64,000 bases of DNA from Enoplolaimus lenunculus (taxonomy: Eukaryota; Nematoda; Enoplea; Enoplida; Thoracostomopsidae): the NCBI GenBank assembly GCA_030248215.1, contig JASANG010000314.1:62001-126000 (forward strand). Reading direction: 5' to 3'. The notes beneath the pieces are model-generated. The model searched no databases. It was not told where the DNA came from and saw only the letters and a list, made by a program, of their open reading frames with translations. Positions 1 through 11,697 of the stretch are shown one piece after another (positions within the stretch are counted from its first letter, which is position 1; each line of letters opens with the position of its first letter). Both the position numbers and the translations under genes were made by a program.

Positions 1-574
1 AAAAATGAATATACAGTTTCGAGTCCACATCGTGTAATCGGATTTGAAACTTTGGCACTGCGACTGCTGCTATCTGAAATTAAAAACAACAACAGACGGT
101 TTTAGGTATTTAGACAATAAAATGTTAAATATAAATTTCTTAAAAAATCTGGGGCATATTTTCTCAAAAAGTCTAAAGAAAAATGACTCAAAAATTAATT
201 TTATTGAAGCAAATAATGTTAAAAACTGCCTTCACAAATAAGCCAAACAGGTAAACGGAGACGAAAGGAAAACTTTGAACTACAATTTCTAACATAGACG
301 AAAAAATGTAACATTTGCCAATCGTAGACGTTTTAAATATTGTAAACAATTCATAGATTTTACATTTTGAACTGTAAATTTCAAAAAATCTAATAAATAT
401 ACGACACCTAACCATGAGCTATTCCTGGTATCATAATAGAATTTAGGAGGCCTTTAGAGCCCATATATATTCTAAAGTCACTAAACATACCTTACGATTA
501 ACTTAAGCAATATGCATAAACAAGCTAACCACTGTTATTAACGAGACATTTGGCGGAAACTCAAATATAAGGGC
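1..574. other. AT-rich non-coding stretch
   Basis: I see no convincing exon, RNA gene or repeat here. Short open frames on both strands lack splice sites and codon character. Confidence 0.5.
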
Positions 575-789
575 CCGTATTCTCAAATGTGTGTAGCACC
601 TATCTACAGTTGGAAATAGGTCTTGTAACTTTCGAACCAGTGAATGTTGTGGCTCAAAATTCAGCACATTTTGTGTATATGATTTGTTCTACTCCGGTAC
701 CAATTTTAAGTTCAGCAACTGTAATTGTTAGTGAATTTGAAAACCGATTAGCAACTCATTATAGGTGCTACATACATTTGAGAATACGG
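575..789. mobile_element. MITE with GTATTCTCAAATGT ends
   Basis: A 215-bp miniature element with near-perfect terminal inverted repeats: CCGTATTCTCAAATGTGTGT then AGCACCTAT on the left, and the reverse complement with one or two changes on the right. A second copy lies at 10999-11211. Single ends are found near 2350-2377 and 22902-22932. It carries no coding sequence. The superfamily is not clear to me, and I could not identify a target duplication with certainty. Confidence 0.75.
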
Positions 790-2346
790 TCAAAGTTCAT
801 CGTTAGATATACAAGCAAATAATTGCATATGCTGGCATTTTCAGTTTCTGTTATCTGAACTAAATAATACGCACATGAATTTTCTTTCATGGAATCTTGA
901 AATGGTTGGCGGAAAGCAAGCACAAATGGGAACGCAAACTATTCAAAGCGTAGCAAAGCTTTTCAAGTGCTGCACTATCCGTAAAGTATGGTATATAGGA
1001 AAGCGGTTCAATCCTCCCGTTATCAAATTGATCAGTAACTTAGAATTATGTTTTCGACGGCTTTCGGCAAAATCAGATCCATTCAGATTCAGTAAACATA
1101 AAATTTGTGTACTACAACATTGTTCAACCAAATGAATTAAAGATTGATTTTGTTCGTTTAAGTCGGCGTTTATAAATTGACCCCCATGACCCATTTTCAA
1201 CTGGATTCTAATTTTTCCGCCTGCAATACTTGTTACTATGTTGTTTGCGTGCTCAGTATGCTTGGGTTTAACTAAGATTACCTGTTCAGAAGGTTTTTTG
1301 CCGCTGATAATTGTTGTTTCGTTTTGACACTTGTAAAAAATTTTTTTGTCGAAAAATTATACAAATTATATAGCATTTGACACAAATTGTGGAGCTAAAG
1401 ACGATTACTGTTAAACGTTTCCCAATCAGACAAAATAACTCATTTGATATAATTTCTTGTATGCTAAGTTGACAAACGAAAAAATTCCCTGTCGGGGCCT
1501 TTAAACGGGCATTTGGTGTGGTCTATAGCAAGCGAAGCTGCAAACAATGTTTCAACAGAAGGCCAAAACTGCAGTCGTACTCTCGGCGTTGTGGGTAACA
1601 AGGTGCCGTTGGGCTTAAAGTTACTGGAGCGGAACTGCTAACTGGCTGCACAAATGCTCAAGAACAGAGAACAACATCAGCTTTCTATCTCCTGTAGAAA
1701 GTTGTCATAGGGAAAGTTTGGTCTCATTCAATAGACGGTTTTGCAATGAATTCGAAGTTTCAGCGAATTTTTGATCACGTAGAATTTTCGCATATAAACG
1801 TTTTAAAATAACAGACATATCTGCTATACACACGTGCTAACAACCTCATATGAAGTCAGCGCATGTCAACGTCTGACCGGATAATAACTTACCGGATGTT
1901 AAACCCAAGCTAGCACTTAAAGTTGTGTGAAGTGCTGGAAACATTTTAGTCGCACTAAAGTATATGTTTATTGAACTAAAATTAACTGATGCCTTGGATA
2001 TTTGATTGTTAGTTCCAAAAAACATGAGCTTCTTAACTTACACAGAAATGCAATCGCAGCAAGGCGTTAAATTAGTCCGCTTGTAAAAACCAGCGTAATC
2101 CCTAACATATGTTTGCTAAATATTTCATTCTAGCATTTACTATTTATAACGGACTTCATAACGTTCTTCCCAATTTACAACGCATGTTTCTTTGAAGATT
2201 GCCGGAAGCGAAAACAGAGTCACCGCCCGAAGGCGGTGACGATAAATTGACAAAATGCCAAGATTGAGGACAATTTTCCCGGAGTGTTATTTAATTCTGT
2301 TAGCCTCCGTTGGCTGGTTCAAAAGTCACAGTGCACTTTCTGCCTG
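790..2346. other. Non-coding stretch
   Basis: No gene recognised. The only structure I note is the strong hairpin at 2219-2240, listed separately. Confidence 0.45.
2219..2240. other. Strong GC hairpin
   Basis: A perfect 9-bp stem (GTCACCGCC paired with GGCGGTGAC) closes a CGAA tetraloop inside AT-rich DNA. No gene ends nearby, so a terminator role has no support. It may be the centre of an old foldback element. Confidence 0.5.
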
Positions 2347-2349
2347 CTG

Positions 2350-2377
2350 ATAGGTGCGATACACAGTTGAGAATATA
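2350..2377. repeat. Single end of the GTATTCTCAAATGT MITE
   Basis: The stretch reads as a diverged right end of the MITE seen whole at 575-789 (GATAGGTGC followed by GTTGAGAATA). The matching left end was not found. Confidence 0.4.
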
Positions 2378-2845
2378 ACCTTAACGCCGAGGTTGAATTA
2401 TACACGATTCACTTACATATTGTGGCCGAACGCACGTTGAATGCAAATGACGAAAATTGAAGTGAAACTTCCAAACTGTTTATATACTTAATAATTGTGC
2501 TATATTTAGTTTTAAATAATAATCTGTGAAGGGAGTAAAAAAATATTACTTCCTACGTTAAATAAGTTGTAGAAAATTCCCAATCCTCGGATCACAGGTG
2601 ATTTTGATTACAAATTTATCGATCCCAGTAACAGCGATATTGATGCAGAGGATTAAAAGGGATATATACCCTTCCCCAATGTTTCCTGAAAGATATGAAA
2701 ACCACTTTTATTAGGCTAAAATTTTGTGGGTTATTACGGTCTAAAAATTTGTTCAAATGAGGTTACAAGACAGATTTCCGAACTGATATCCTGGTTACTC
2801 CTGTGCCCAGCGCGTGATCTTTCACATATTGCCATCGTATTCAGT

Positions 2846-2945
2846 TTTAGGCTTATGCCCAGACTTAGGCTTTAGGTTTAGGAAAATTCTTGCCCAAACC
2901 CTCACCTAAGCGTTCGCCTACACTTAGATAGGCTTATGCTTAAAC
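2846..2945. repeat. Degenerate TTTAGGC-type array
   Basis: Irregular repeats of TTAGGC, TTTAGG and GCTTATGC fill about 100 bp. The same family forms the large array at 17250-18020 and short patches at 3661-3710 and 19995-20052. The units are too diverged for a working telomere. Confidence 0.6.
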
Positions 2946-3660
2946 TTTATGCTTAAATGTAGAGAAAAATGTACAAGAGGGTTCCATGCTCGTTGTTTTG
3001 TATGGTCTGGCTTAATAGCTGCCATAGCTAATAATCAGCACAATTATACTGATAACAATTTGGTGAACACAGATAAATAGAGCTATTTCAAAAACTGGTA
3101 ATTTTGTCCAAACATAACAACGTTTCTTAGTTGAGAATTTGCCACAATCTGGCAAAGTTTAATTTTTGTACTACAAACAGATTTATTTTATCGGTAGGTT
3201 TTAATCGAATTTTTGTTCAGATTTGCTGCAAACAAACATGACATGACACTGTTGCTACGGGAAACCTGATCGTGATAGACGCGAATTTGCTATTTGCCAT
3301 CCGTATATGGACGCTTTTGACCCCGTTTAACTCGTATATTAATAATTTTTAAATTTAAATTTACTACATTTTTAATTATTAAATAGCTATTTTAAAAAAA
3401 TTGAATCAAGTAAACTGTTTGCCTAAATCAAATCGATACAGGGTAGTAGCTGGGCGTTGCTTAGTTTGTAGTCTTGTTGACGTGCTTGGTATCTAAGAGC
3501 AACTTTATCCACTATCCACAAATGCTTGTTTAATTTAAAAAATTATAGATTTTGAAGCATACAAGTAGCTTAACGATTCAATTTTGAAGTTGTTCAGTCT
3601 GGAGAACGTTTTTAAAAGTTTTTTCCAATGTAAAGAACAGGCTCTGAACAGTATCATAAG

Positions 3661-3710
3661 CATATTTCTAAGCCTAACGCCTATGCCTAAGCCAAGCAAA
3701 AAATAGTCTA
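3661..3710. repeat. Short degenerate GCCTAA array
   Basis: GCCTAACGCCTATGCCTAAG is the opposite-strand form of the TTAGGC-type repeat seen at 2846-2945 and 17250-18020. Confidence 0.5.
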
Positions 3711-4746
3711 AAGCGTAAGCTTGTTCTATTCTTGTTCACAAAAAATCGTTCCTCCCCTGATCTTTACATGGGCTAAAGTTTTGACGAAAGACTACGTGCA
3801 CATATGTCAACAGCTTTAAAGGTTTTCTAATTTTGGCTAAATCACACCTGAAAAAATGTATTACATAGCGTTATTCTTTATTAAACTGCCAATGCAACAC
3901 AAACAGCGTACCGAATTAATAATTAGAAATATGTTAAAATTAAGAGTAAGAAATGTGTTAATATTAACACAATATTAATATAATAAAAACTAGGACACCC
4001 AAAATTCACCTAAATCTCAATAGACAGGTACTATGTCAATGCAAAACATTTTTGTTTACATTTTTCACATATAAACACTTTTACGCTTGCACGCTTACAC
4101 AGTATAAAATTGCAGAAGCAGTGAAAAATATGCATTTCCTGTGTGCCCAGCAATTCAATATAATGTGTTTCCTTGAAATCACACCCGCAGCCTCTATTTC
4201 ATGATGAGATTAAAGTACTTGAACCGAAAGCTACTTTCGCCGTCTCTTTATTTCTTTCAAGTGTTCTAAATTCCATTCTGTTTCGCGCATCTTTCGCCCC
4301 TCTAATGAATAGAAGTGACCCTCGTCTATTCACTGCTCTCCCCCTGATAGTTTTCATATTCCATGGCCGAAATGTGTGACAGTTTTTCGTTATAAACATA
4401 TTTATATATTAATTTTGCATTTTATATTTTCCAATATTTGAAATATATACATATTTATTATGCTGCAATCCTTCCGCATGAAACCGATATTGATGCACCA
4501 AAAAAATTTGTTCACCGAATAAAAGTAAGTTTTCACTAAAACTGAACAATACTGCCTGAGCGCTGCCTACATGTGTCTTCCCCCGAACTCGCTTTCTCTC
4601 TCTGTGTTCCGTGTTATCAAAATATTATGCGAAAAGCGCCATATTTTCAAGATTGAAGTCTGCAATATTTCACAGCGATGCCCCCATCTTAATAAGTATT
4701 CGACACTTTAAAAAGATTTGAGAAATATTTAAACGCACTTGAAACT

Positions 4747-4778
4747 GCAACAAACAACAACAACAACAACAACAACAC
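4747..4778. repeat. (CAA)n microsatellite
   Basis: About ten CAA units with one interruption, in non-coding DNA. Confidence 0.85.
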
Positions 4779-5062
4779 CAAAAACAAACAGATGTTTCAT
4801 GAAAATATACCCCCTACCCATGGTTTTCCACCGTCTTCCGATTGAAGAGCACTTAAGCCACTCACACACATTGACGAGGTGTTATTCAAGACACACATGT
4901 GTGTCTAGTCCGTGAGTGTCTCTGCGTACCGGTCTGCATGTGAGATGGTATTCAGCCTCGTTGCCGAGTGGACATTCAACTGTAATATGCAGTATTGTCG
5001 ACTTCAATGCAATGCATACTTCCATCATAATATGCAGACCGTGGTACTAATTGCTAAATATT

Positions 5063-5100
5063 GCAGTATGCAATACGTGCTGCATGCAGTATGCAATACG
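5063..5100. repeat. 23-bp direct repeat, two copies
   Basis: GCAGTATGCAATACG occurs at 5063-5077 and again at 5086-5100. Both copies lie in a block rich in ATGCAGTAT and TGCAAT words that starts near 4985. Confidence 0.6.
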
Positions 5101-5725
5101 TTGAGCAAACAGTACGAATGGTGACTTTCGATTTCGTGCATGCGTTTGTAGCAATTTGTATTGCAAAATTGAAAATTTCCTTAAAATATGCACATTGTGG
5201 TCAGTAGAAATTACTATATATATTGTTGCGGACATCAAAGTTGAAAATACGTTTTCAAATATGTAACATGGAGAAAAAGAATAAGGGCACATAGGATCGT
5301 AGCCAAAGAAGGTCTGGGGGAATTTAGACCCTGATTCCCATTTTATGAACCAAGACACGTTTTGCCTGTGCTAAAAAGGAAAATAAATTTAATACTACAA
5401 TTACGTCTACCTTCATGCTCGATCCGCTTAGTGCGACTAATGGATGACCAGATCATCAAAATTGAAAATCCTGGCTACGAGCCTGAGGATACACAATTAC
5501 AGAAGTTTTACTAAAATATGGTACACGTAATAGTTGTAGCACGACTTTGCGTTCTTCCGAGATATGAACGCTGAAACGCTCACGATACTTATTTTGGACA
5601 TAAAATCTTAGACATAAACACGACATACACGGAACTTTAAGTTATATTTTAAGCGTACGCATTCAAGGCTCAAACGCACAGATACCAAATAGCGAAACAA
5701 TGAGATACTCAAATTTACTTGCAGA

Positions 5726-5893
5726 CAATGGCGGATCCATGGGGGGCCACCCCGGCCGTTGCCCCCCAACAGCATTTCGACAAAAATTATATAGCAATTT
5801 TGTGACAATAGTTCGTGGTTTGTGTTTAGGTTAAAAGTAAGTTTATTACCTGTGAAATTCCCCCCCCATTTTGAGATCCTGGATCCGCCACTG
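5726..5893. mobile_element. hAT-like MITE, CARTGGCGGATCC ends
   Basis: A 168-bp element with ends CAATGGCGGATCCA and TGGATCCGCCACTG. It is flanked by a perfect 8-bp target duplication, CTTGCAGA, at 5718-5725 and 5894-5901. Ends and duplication length fit non-autonomous hAT elements. A more decayed relative lies at 11344-11697. Confidence 0.9.
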
Positions 5894-6247
5894 CTTGCAG
5901 AACAAAGTTTAAACATTGCAAAGCTGACAGTTCTGCATTTTTGATTCAGAAGCATATTAATATTATGACCAAAAAACATTAGTCTTCCAAAAAATTCAAA
6001 TTTGGGTGTGGAGTTTTCATGATAAACCACGTGAAACCAAAATATTTAAAACTTTTGAAAATCACATGAATTCCAATCTACAGTAGCCACGGAACGTTTA
6101 CTGACATTCACTGGCGCAAGCAGGTGCCAAAATTAATGGCGGTGTGAACTGAAAATATACTAAAATATTGATTAGAGTAGAATATGTAAATTATCAAAAC
6201 CCAAACACGCAAATTAAAAAACATCTTTGGTCGGCTCTTTCACACAG

Positions 6248-6505
6248 GCGCTTAGGTTTCAGAAAGACCTTAAATCTTTCTTTAAGGGTATCAAGGCTAA
6301 AGCTTTAACTTTAAATGTGGGGGAGAGTGTAGAAATGTATTTTATGGCTAATGATTTTAGCAAACACAAAACCAATCGACCAAACTTTGTTGTGTTGGTA
6401 AATCTTGAAAATTCAAATATTCATGCCTGCACAATTTACAATTTCGCACGCATGCAACAAAATCCTATACACGCAGAGGATAAACAATTTTCAACCACAC
6501 CATAA
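6248..6505 (+). CDS. Candidate terminal exon, unknown protein
   Basis: An open frame of 85 codons follows a plausible splice acceptor (TTTCACACAG) and ends in TAA. The peptide is mixed in composition and looks protein-like, with stretches such as ALTLNVGESVEMYF and NFVVLVNLEN; the flanking DNA looks non-coding. I could not place it in a family. The exon at 9725-9992 has a vaguely similar hydrophobic core (LAVLVQINP), but 6248-6505 ends in a stop, so the two are not simply consecutive exons. It may also be chance open frame or part of a transposon. No upstream partner exon was found. Confidence 0.3.
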   Translation, partial: ALRFQKDLKSFFKGIKAKALTLNVGESVEMYFMANDFSKHKTNRPNFVVLVNLENSNIHACTIYNFARMQQNPIHAEDKQFSTTP

Positions 6506-6550
6506 ATAACACAGCAAATTCTAGCTTGGCCGCAGTAAAATTCCGGAGTA

Positions 6551-6900
6551 AGCATTAAATATAAATCATGTGCTTGCAAACATACATATATAATTGGCAA
6601 CTTAATTGCTCCAAAAGCAAAAACAAAAGAAAATCAAAAAACAGCACTAAAAAAAAATATCCCTTAGCAACCAATAACTCGTTTAATAATTTAAAAAATA
6701 TTAGAGCGTAAAAATAATGCCCTCCTACAAAAGGACAACAAACACACATTTTTTTTTAAAAAAAAAAAAAATATCCGCGTAGTCCATAAAAGATCTAATT
6801 TAATAAAAAAAAATATTTTAGGCCAAAAAAAAAAAAATATTTTTATAAAAACCCAAAGGAAAAAAAAAAAAAAAAACATACTATATCAAAAAAATATTAC
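6551..6900. repeat. A-rich low-complexity tract
   Basis: Long A runs with scattered T, giving lysine- or phenylalanine-only open frames on either strand. I see no gene in it. Similar T- and C-rich tracts continue at 7160-7345 and 7457-7500. Confidence 0.8.
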
Positions 6901-7096
6901 CCCTCCACTCCAAAAAATTCTGCATTAAAAAAAAACAACTCTCTCTCTTTATAATATATAATTTATATATTTGTTTATTTATTTATAAACTTCTATTTAA
7001 CCATAATCAACTGATGGGGGCCAAGGAACAACGTTCCTCAAAATCAATAGTTTTGGTCAACCACAGATATTGCCTTATTGAGACATCTTTCACGCT

Positions 7097-7132
7097 TAAC
7101 CCTCAATGGCCCGACAGTCTACATATGTAGAC
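7097..7132. mobile_element. Possible piggyBac-like terminus
   Basis: TTAACCCTCAATGGCCCGAC is followed at 7117-7132 by a perfect palindrome, GTCTACATATGTAGAC. A TTAA target, a CCCT start and a subterminal palindrome are typical of piggyBac family ends. The opposite end was not found, and the surrounding tracts are low complexity. Confidence 0.3.
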
Positions 7133-8040
7133 ATAACCAGTTCGGCAATTGATTGTTGGGGGTGTTATGTTAAGATTTTTTTTTTTTCCCGAGATTTTCT
7201 TTTTTTTTAAAACTAACTCTACCTTTGGACAAAGTTTCCTTCGTTTCTACCCACCCCGCCTTACTTAATTTTTTTCTTTTGTTTTTGACAGAATTGACGT
7301 TTTTTTTTTGTTTTTGGGGGAAAGGGAAATTTTTATTTTTTTGGTCGGTTTTACCAACTATGACACAGAAGACCCGGACAACATACTAAACGACCAAGCT
7401 GTTCATTAGAGCTTTTATAGATATGATTACAACAACGCCATGTTTGAGTTAGGACTTGTTTTTTTTTTTTTTGTGCGTTTCTTTCACCTCCCCCCCCCTG
7501 TTTTTATATCAATTTTTCTCCCGCGGACCCGACAGCTCAACCATTCTTCTATATATTTACACATCCACACACTTCAGTCCCCAGCGGTCGCGGCCACTCT
7601 CCTCTCCTCCTTGCGTTTTTGGTTGTTAGCGGCTGTAAGTGCAATCTTTCCTCCTCATCACCAAACCGCACCACGCCTTTAAACTAAAGAATTGATATTT
7701 TAGTTGTTGCTGGCCCTGGCATCAACATTTCAAAATCTCTGCTTCTCTACTGTATTAGTAAAAACATTAATTGTACATGTAAATATGCAACTACTGTTTG
7801 TTGCTTAAAAACAAATGCTCGTAAAAATAATTATGGCGTGATTTGCCAGATTTTCTATGCACTACTATAACCATACATATTTTAAAGGTCATCTATGCTC
7901 TGCTTATATAATTCTGTTGTTTAAATTTTGCAGTACCTACAAAACATATCGCCAGTTTGTGATATCCAACGTAAGATCAGATTCAAAGTACTTAAAGTTT
8001 ATAGGATTTTAAAAAAAATCGTTTAAAATTGTGTCTCCGC

Positions 8041-8424
8041 CATGGTGTAAACGGATAGTAATACTAACGTAAACGGATAATGATCAAAATAACGAAAACG
8101 GGAAACGGATATTGAAGTCGTAAATTTTCAAAAATACTTTTATTTTCCTGCCAGTACAATTGAAGCGTGCAAATATTCACCGAACTTTTTAATTAAAATT
8201 TAAAAGAAAAAATGGCGTATGTATCGAAATTTTTAATATTTTGGATGACTGTCGTAAGTGTTATTTCTTTTCGAACAATTGTAGCATATCTGTAACGGAA
8301 AATTGCGAGTGAAATACGTGAATTATAACTAATTTTGCATGTAAGCATAACAGAATTTCCGTTATTTCTATAACAGAAACGGACACCGATTTTTTACCGG
8401 AAACAGATATCCGGTGACATCCTG
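8041..8424. mobile_element. hAT-like MITE, GTAAACGG subfamily
   Basis: A 384-bp element beginning CATGGTGTAAACGGATAG and ending ATATCCGGTGACATCCTG. The flanks GTCTCCGC and GTCTCCGG form an 8-bp target duplication with one difference. A sister copy in the opposite orientation lies at 18276-18637, and the two share the GTAAACGG and TTATTTTGATCA words near their ends. It does not encode a protein. Confidence 0.75.
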
Positions 8425-8432
8425 GTCTCCGG

Positions 8433-9724
8433 TATATATTGAACAGTTTTCAACAGGTTTAGCAATCGTGTCTAATATAAGTACTTGAAACACTTTTCGT
8501 GCTTTCAATAGCACCTTTCAAAGGTTTTTCTGCAAACTGGAAAAGTTCTGAAACATGCTATTATGGCAACACTTCTTATTAACTCGAATACAACGAATTA
8601 AATTTGGTTCAATCAGAACTGTGTCTGGTTATGAGTTAGAAATATAGAATTTGTTAGCACCGCTCTTTACCGTTTTATTTAATTCCAAAAATATTTTATG
8701 CAATTTTAAACTTGTACCTGAGTTAAGTCTTGGTTACTTTAAGTTTAGTTTTCAATAAACAAAGGTTTTTGAACATATTTTCTTGAAATACAAAAGGAAA
8801 TACGTTTGCAATAATATTAGCGATTGAACAGAAGGGTAGTTTAGGCATTAAAAGTTGTCAAAAGATTTGTTAGAATATTTGGACGGTCCTAAACCAGACA
8901 ATAGCTCATGCAACGTTAAAACACTACTCAAACTATTGTCATAAGAACAATATAGACCACTATTTACAAAACAATCAATTCGTAATGTTCTCGCCGAGCC
9001 TCTGCATTTTAGCGACATGGACGAAAGAGAAATTTTTCTAAAATAATTTTCAATTTGAGAAAACAATGCCAAAGAAGAGATGGTACGTACGTCTGACAAT
9101 TATTGACAAATTATTAATTTAATTCAAACTTTAAATTTTTGCAATCATGAATAATTACGAAACCCATTTCAAAGTAGGCACTGGGTAGATATTGCAGTAA
9201 ACAAATATATTTGCGTGCGGTTGACATTTTAGCAATTGTGCGCAATTCATACATTGCATAAATTTGGAAATATATTTTCTAAACTTAATTTTGTATCTTT
9301 GAGACTACAAATATTCAAAGTATACTAACAACGTACGCTGATTTTAAACATGTGAGTTGGTGAACATTAACGACACCTAAAAGCATGGCAATTGCCAAGA
9401 TTTAGACAGGGTATACTTTTAAAGCTGGATCATAGATATCTAAATCCACAAATACGCAAGGCAATTAGAATTTCTTAAAGTGGTTTTGAAGCCTACAAAT
9501 GGCCTCGTCCTCTTAACTTCCCGGATACAATTCATATGTTTTTCGCGTGTGTGCCAACAACTTAAACTCATCGTTTTAATATTTTGGGTAATTTGGACCA
9601 GTGAATGGAACCAGGTACATTCCTGCTTGAGAAACAGTAACCAGCAAGCGTTGCGTTTTTGCTCTCTCTCCACTCTTTTAATAAATGGTTGGTTCAATTT
9701 CAACATATAACTTTTGGGGTCCAG
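8433..9724. other. Non-coding stretch
   Basis: I see nothing beyond AT-rich unique-looking sequence. Open frames here lack splice context or family resemblance. Confidence 0.4.
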
Positions 9725-9992
9725 CAACACAATCAATAACGAGGGGTCCGCCTCCGAGGCCCCAATATATAATGGTGAAGAAAGCCTCATGGGCGAAGTG
9801 GCCGAAAAACCAAATACAAACTTAGCATTAAATTCTAATAATCGTTTTGGTGTCGAAAATCTGAGAGAGGCCCATGGACCGGCTGATCTTGCTGTGCTTG
9901 TCCAAATAAATCCTACCCAAAACACGGTCGTGTCCTATAAAATCGAACCGCAGAGTAGTAGAGCAACTGAAATTTACATCCAGATGCAATAT
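9725..9992 (+). CDS. Candidate internal exon, unknown protein
   Basis: An open stretch of about 89 codons lies between a plausible acceptor (GGGGTCCAG) and a plausible donor (GCAATAT then GTAATC). Its composition is acidic and polar, as in a real secreted or disordered protein: EGSASEAPIYNGEE, a GVENLREAHGPADL segment and VSYKIEPQSSRATEIYI. I do not recognise a domain. No neighbouring exon could be identified confidently, so it might be a decayed gene fragment. The antisense frame is open too but reads less like protein. Confidence 0.35.
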
Positions 9993-10998
9993 GTAATCCT
10001 TTAACACTTGAATTTTCATAAACACTGAATGGTAAAGATAAGCATGAATTAACATCAATGAAGCAAAACACTCCTTAGGTAAAATAAACATCAAACAGTC
10101 AAAATTCAAAATTATGTAGTATAAGATACTCAAATAAAGTGCAATAAACACTATACGAATACACGAAAAATGTCTCTAAAAATGGTCAATTTTAAACTGT
10201 TAACCTTAGCATTTTAAATATTTACCTTGATTGAAAACTACTATTCAACCTTCAGTTCAAATTCTCATTTTAACAATTACTCAATTAGCGGATTAAACAT
10301 CAGCGACGCGTCTCATTCTCAATGGACAAAAGGCTGGTTGAACATAATGGAAAATTTTACTATATATATGAATTTCTTAAGATTCATTCATATTTTCACT
10401 TTATTTACTCATAATTGACTTCAAAAATGTAACCTTCACATTCCAGCTTAAAATGATTAATGCTTGTATTCAAGGGCGTAGCCGGAGGTAGAGTTCATGA
10501 GTCAAAACCTTGCTTCGGATGTTTATTCAAAAGGTTTTTTGGCATCTTTTCCAGTTAGTCACACATGAAACCGTTTCGAAATTTTCATAAAACACTGATC
10601 TTCCATTCCAGTTTCGGGGCTCCGGCCGTCCTTGCATTCGCTTGAGTTTATGCAGATTAATTCAAAGTTTCTCGCTGTTAGAACAAATGGAACAAGGGCA
10701 CTCTCGAAGATAAATTAAAATGAATCCGCTGATAAAGGGACTCCCTGGGGAGCTCAGTCTCTCCTGGGGAAATTTTGTCGCAAACATTTTTTAGCATCGC
10801 TTCTGAGTAATATGTAAATTTGGCGCATTTTTGTGTCGCTAGCATGTTGAGCTGGCTACAGGCGTGAATGTAGATAAACAAAGAAACAGAAGGCGACAAT
10901 AGTAAATTAATACTGTCCGAGCAATCTTGGACATATACTAATCCAGTAAATTAATTAAAAACAGTTCGCATCAGACAACAATGTTGAATGATGTAAAC
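9993..10998. other. Non-coding stretch with one decayed hAT-like element
   Basis: Apart from the fragment at 10471-10634 I see no gene or structured repeat. Confidence 0.4.
10471..10634. mobile_element. Decayed hAT-like MITE, GGGCGTAGCCGG type
   Basis: The left end CAAGGGCGTAGCCGGAGG and the right end GCTCCGGCCGTCCTTG form imperfect inverted repeats of the widespread CAGGGCCGTAGCC hAT type. No clean target duplication remains. Confidence 0.45.
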
Positions 10999-11211
10999 CC
11001 GTATTCTCAAATATATGTAGCACCTATCATAAGTCTACTGTAAACATCTCAACTAAGAAATGGTGAGCTTCAAAATTGATCATAGTTTTTCAATCACGAT
11101 ACCTTTGCTGCTGGGCATAATACCAAATTCGCAGCGGTCGTTGTTCGTTGTGCTCTATTTTAAAGACCTATTAGTATTTGGTGATAGGTGCAGCACACAT
11201 TTGACAATCCG
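10999..11211. mobile_element. MITE with GTATTCTCAAATAT ends
   Basis: Second copy of the element at 575-789: left end CCGTATTCTCAAATATATGT and AGCACCTATC; right end GATAGGTGCAGCACACATTT. The interiors differ, so the copies are old or belong to different subfamilies. Confidence 0.65.
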
Positions 11212-11343
11212 ATTTCTTGTTGTTGTTCTACTCAACTTCGGCATCATTTTTTTACTCTGTTAAAAAGCGGTTAAGACGACCAGGGGTCAGCCAGCACTGC
11301 CACAAGGAATCGTTAATGCAGGGTGCAAGAACAATATTTTGAG

Positions 11344-11697
11344 CAGTAGCGGATTTAGGCATGATAAAAAAGTATCCATCCGTCGGATTTAGGCGGGATA
11401 GAAATGAATCATTCAAACTTAGGCGAGATGAAAATGTATCCGTCTATTGACTCTGTTGTACTTTAAATTTTGCTCTGCAAATCGTTCATTTCTAATAGTT
11501 ACAGTCTCTCATCAACTTAAATAGTTAAACATAGATAGATTTTACAAGATGAGTTCAAAAAAATGTTCGCACCTTCGGTGCTATTATTGAATTTTAAAAT
11601 ATATAGAAAAGTTCGCTAAATCGGGCTTCAAAATTATACACTTTCCAAACACAAAAAAGGTTTCTTCCCCAATTAGAAAATGGTGGATCCGCCACTG
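11344..11697. mobile_element. Decayed hAT-like MITE, GCGGATTTAGG / GGATCCGCCACTG ends
   Basis: The element begins CAGTAGCGGATTTAGGC and ends GGTGGATCCGCCACTG. An internal direct repeat (GGATTTAGGCGGGATAGAAA-like) lies near the left end. The flanking 8-mers do not match, so the target duplication is lost. Confidence 0.55.

Noticed and set aside
6555-6879. Phe/Lys-rich membrane protein ORFs
   Set aside because: They are translations of A-runs with no splice or start context.
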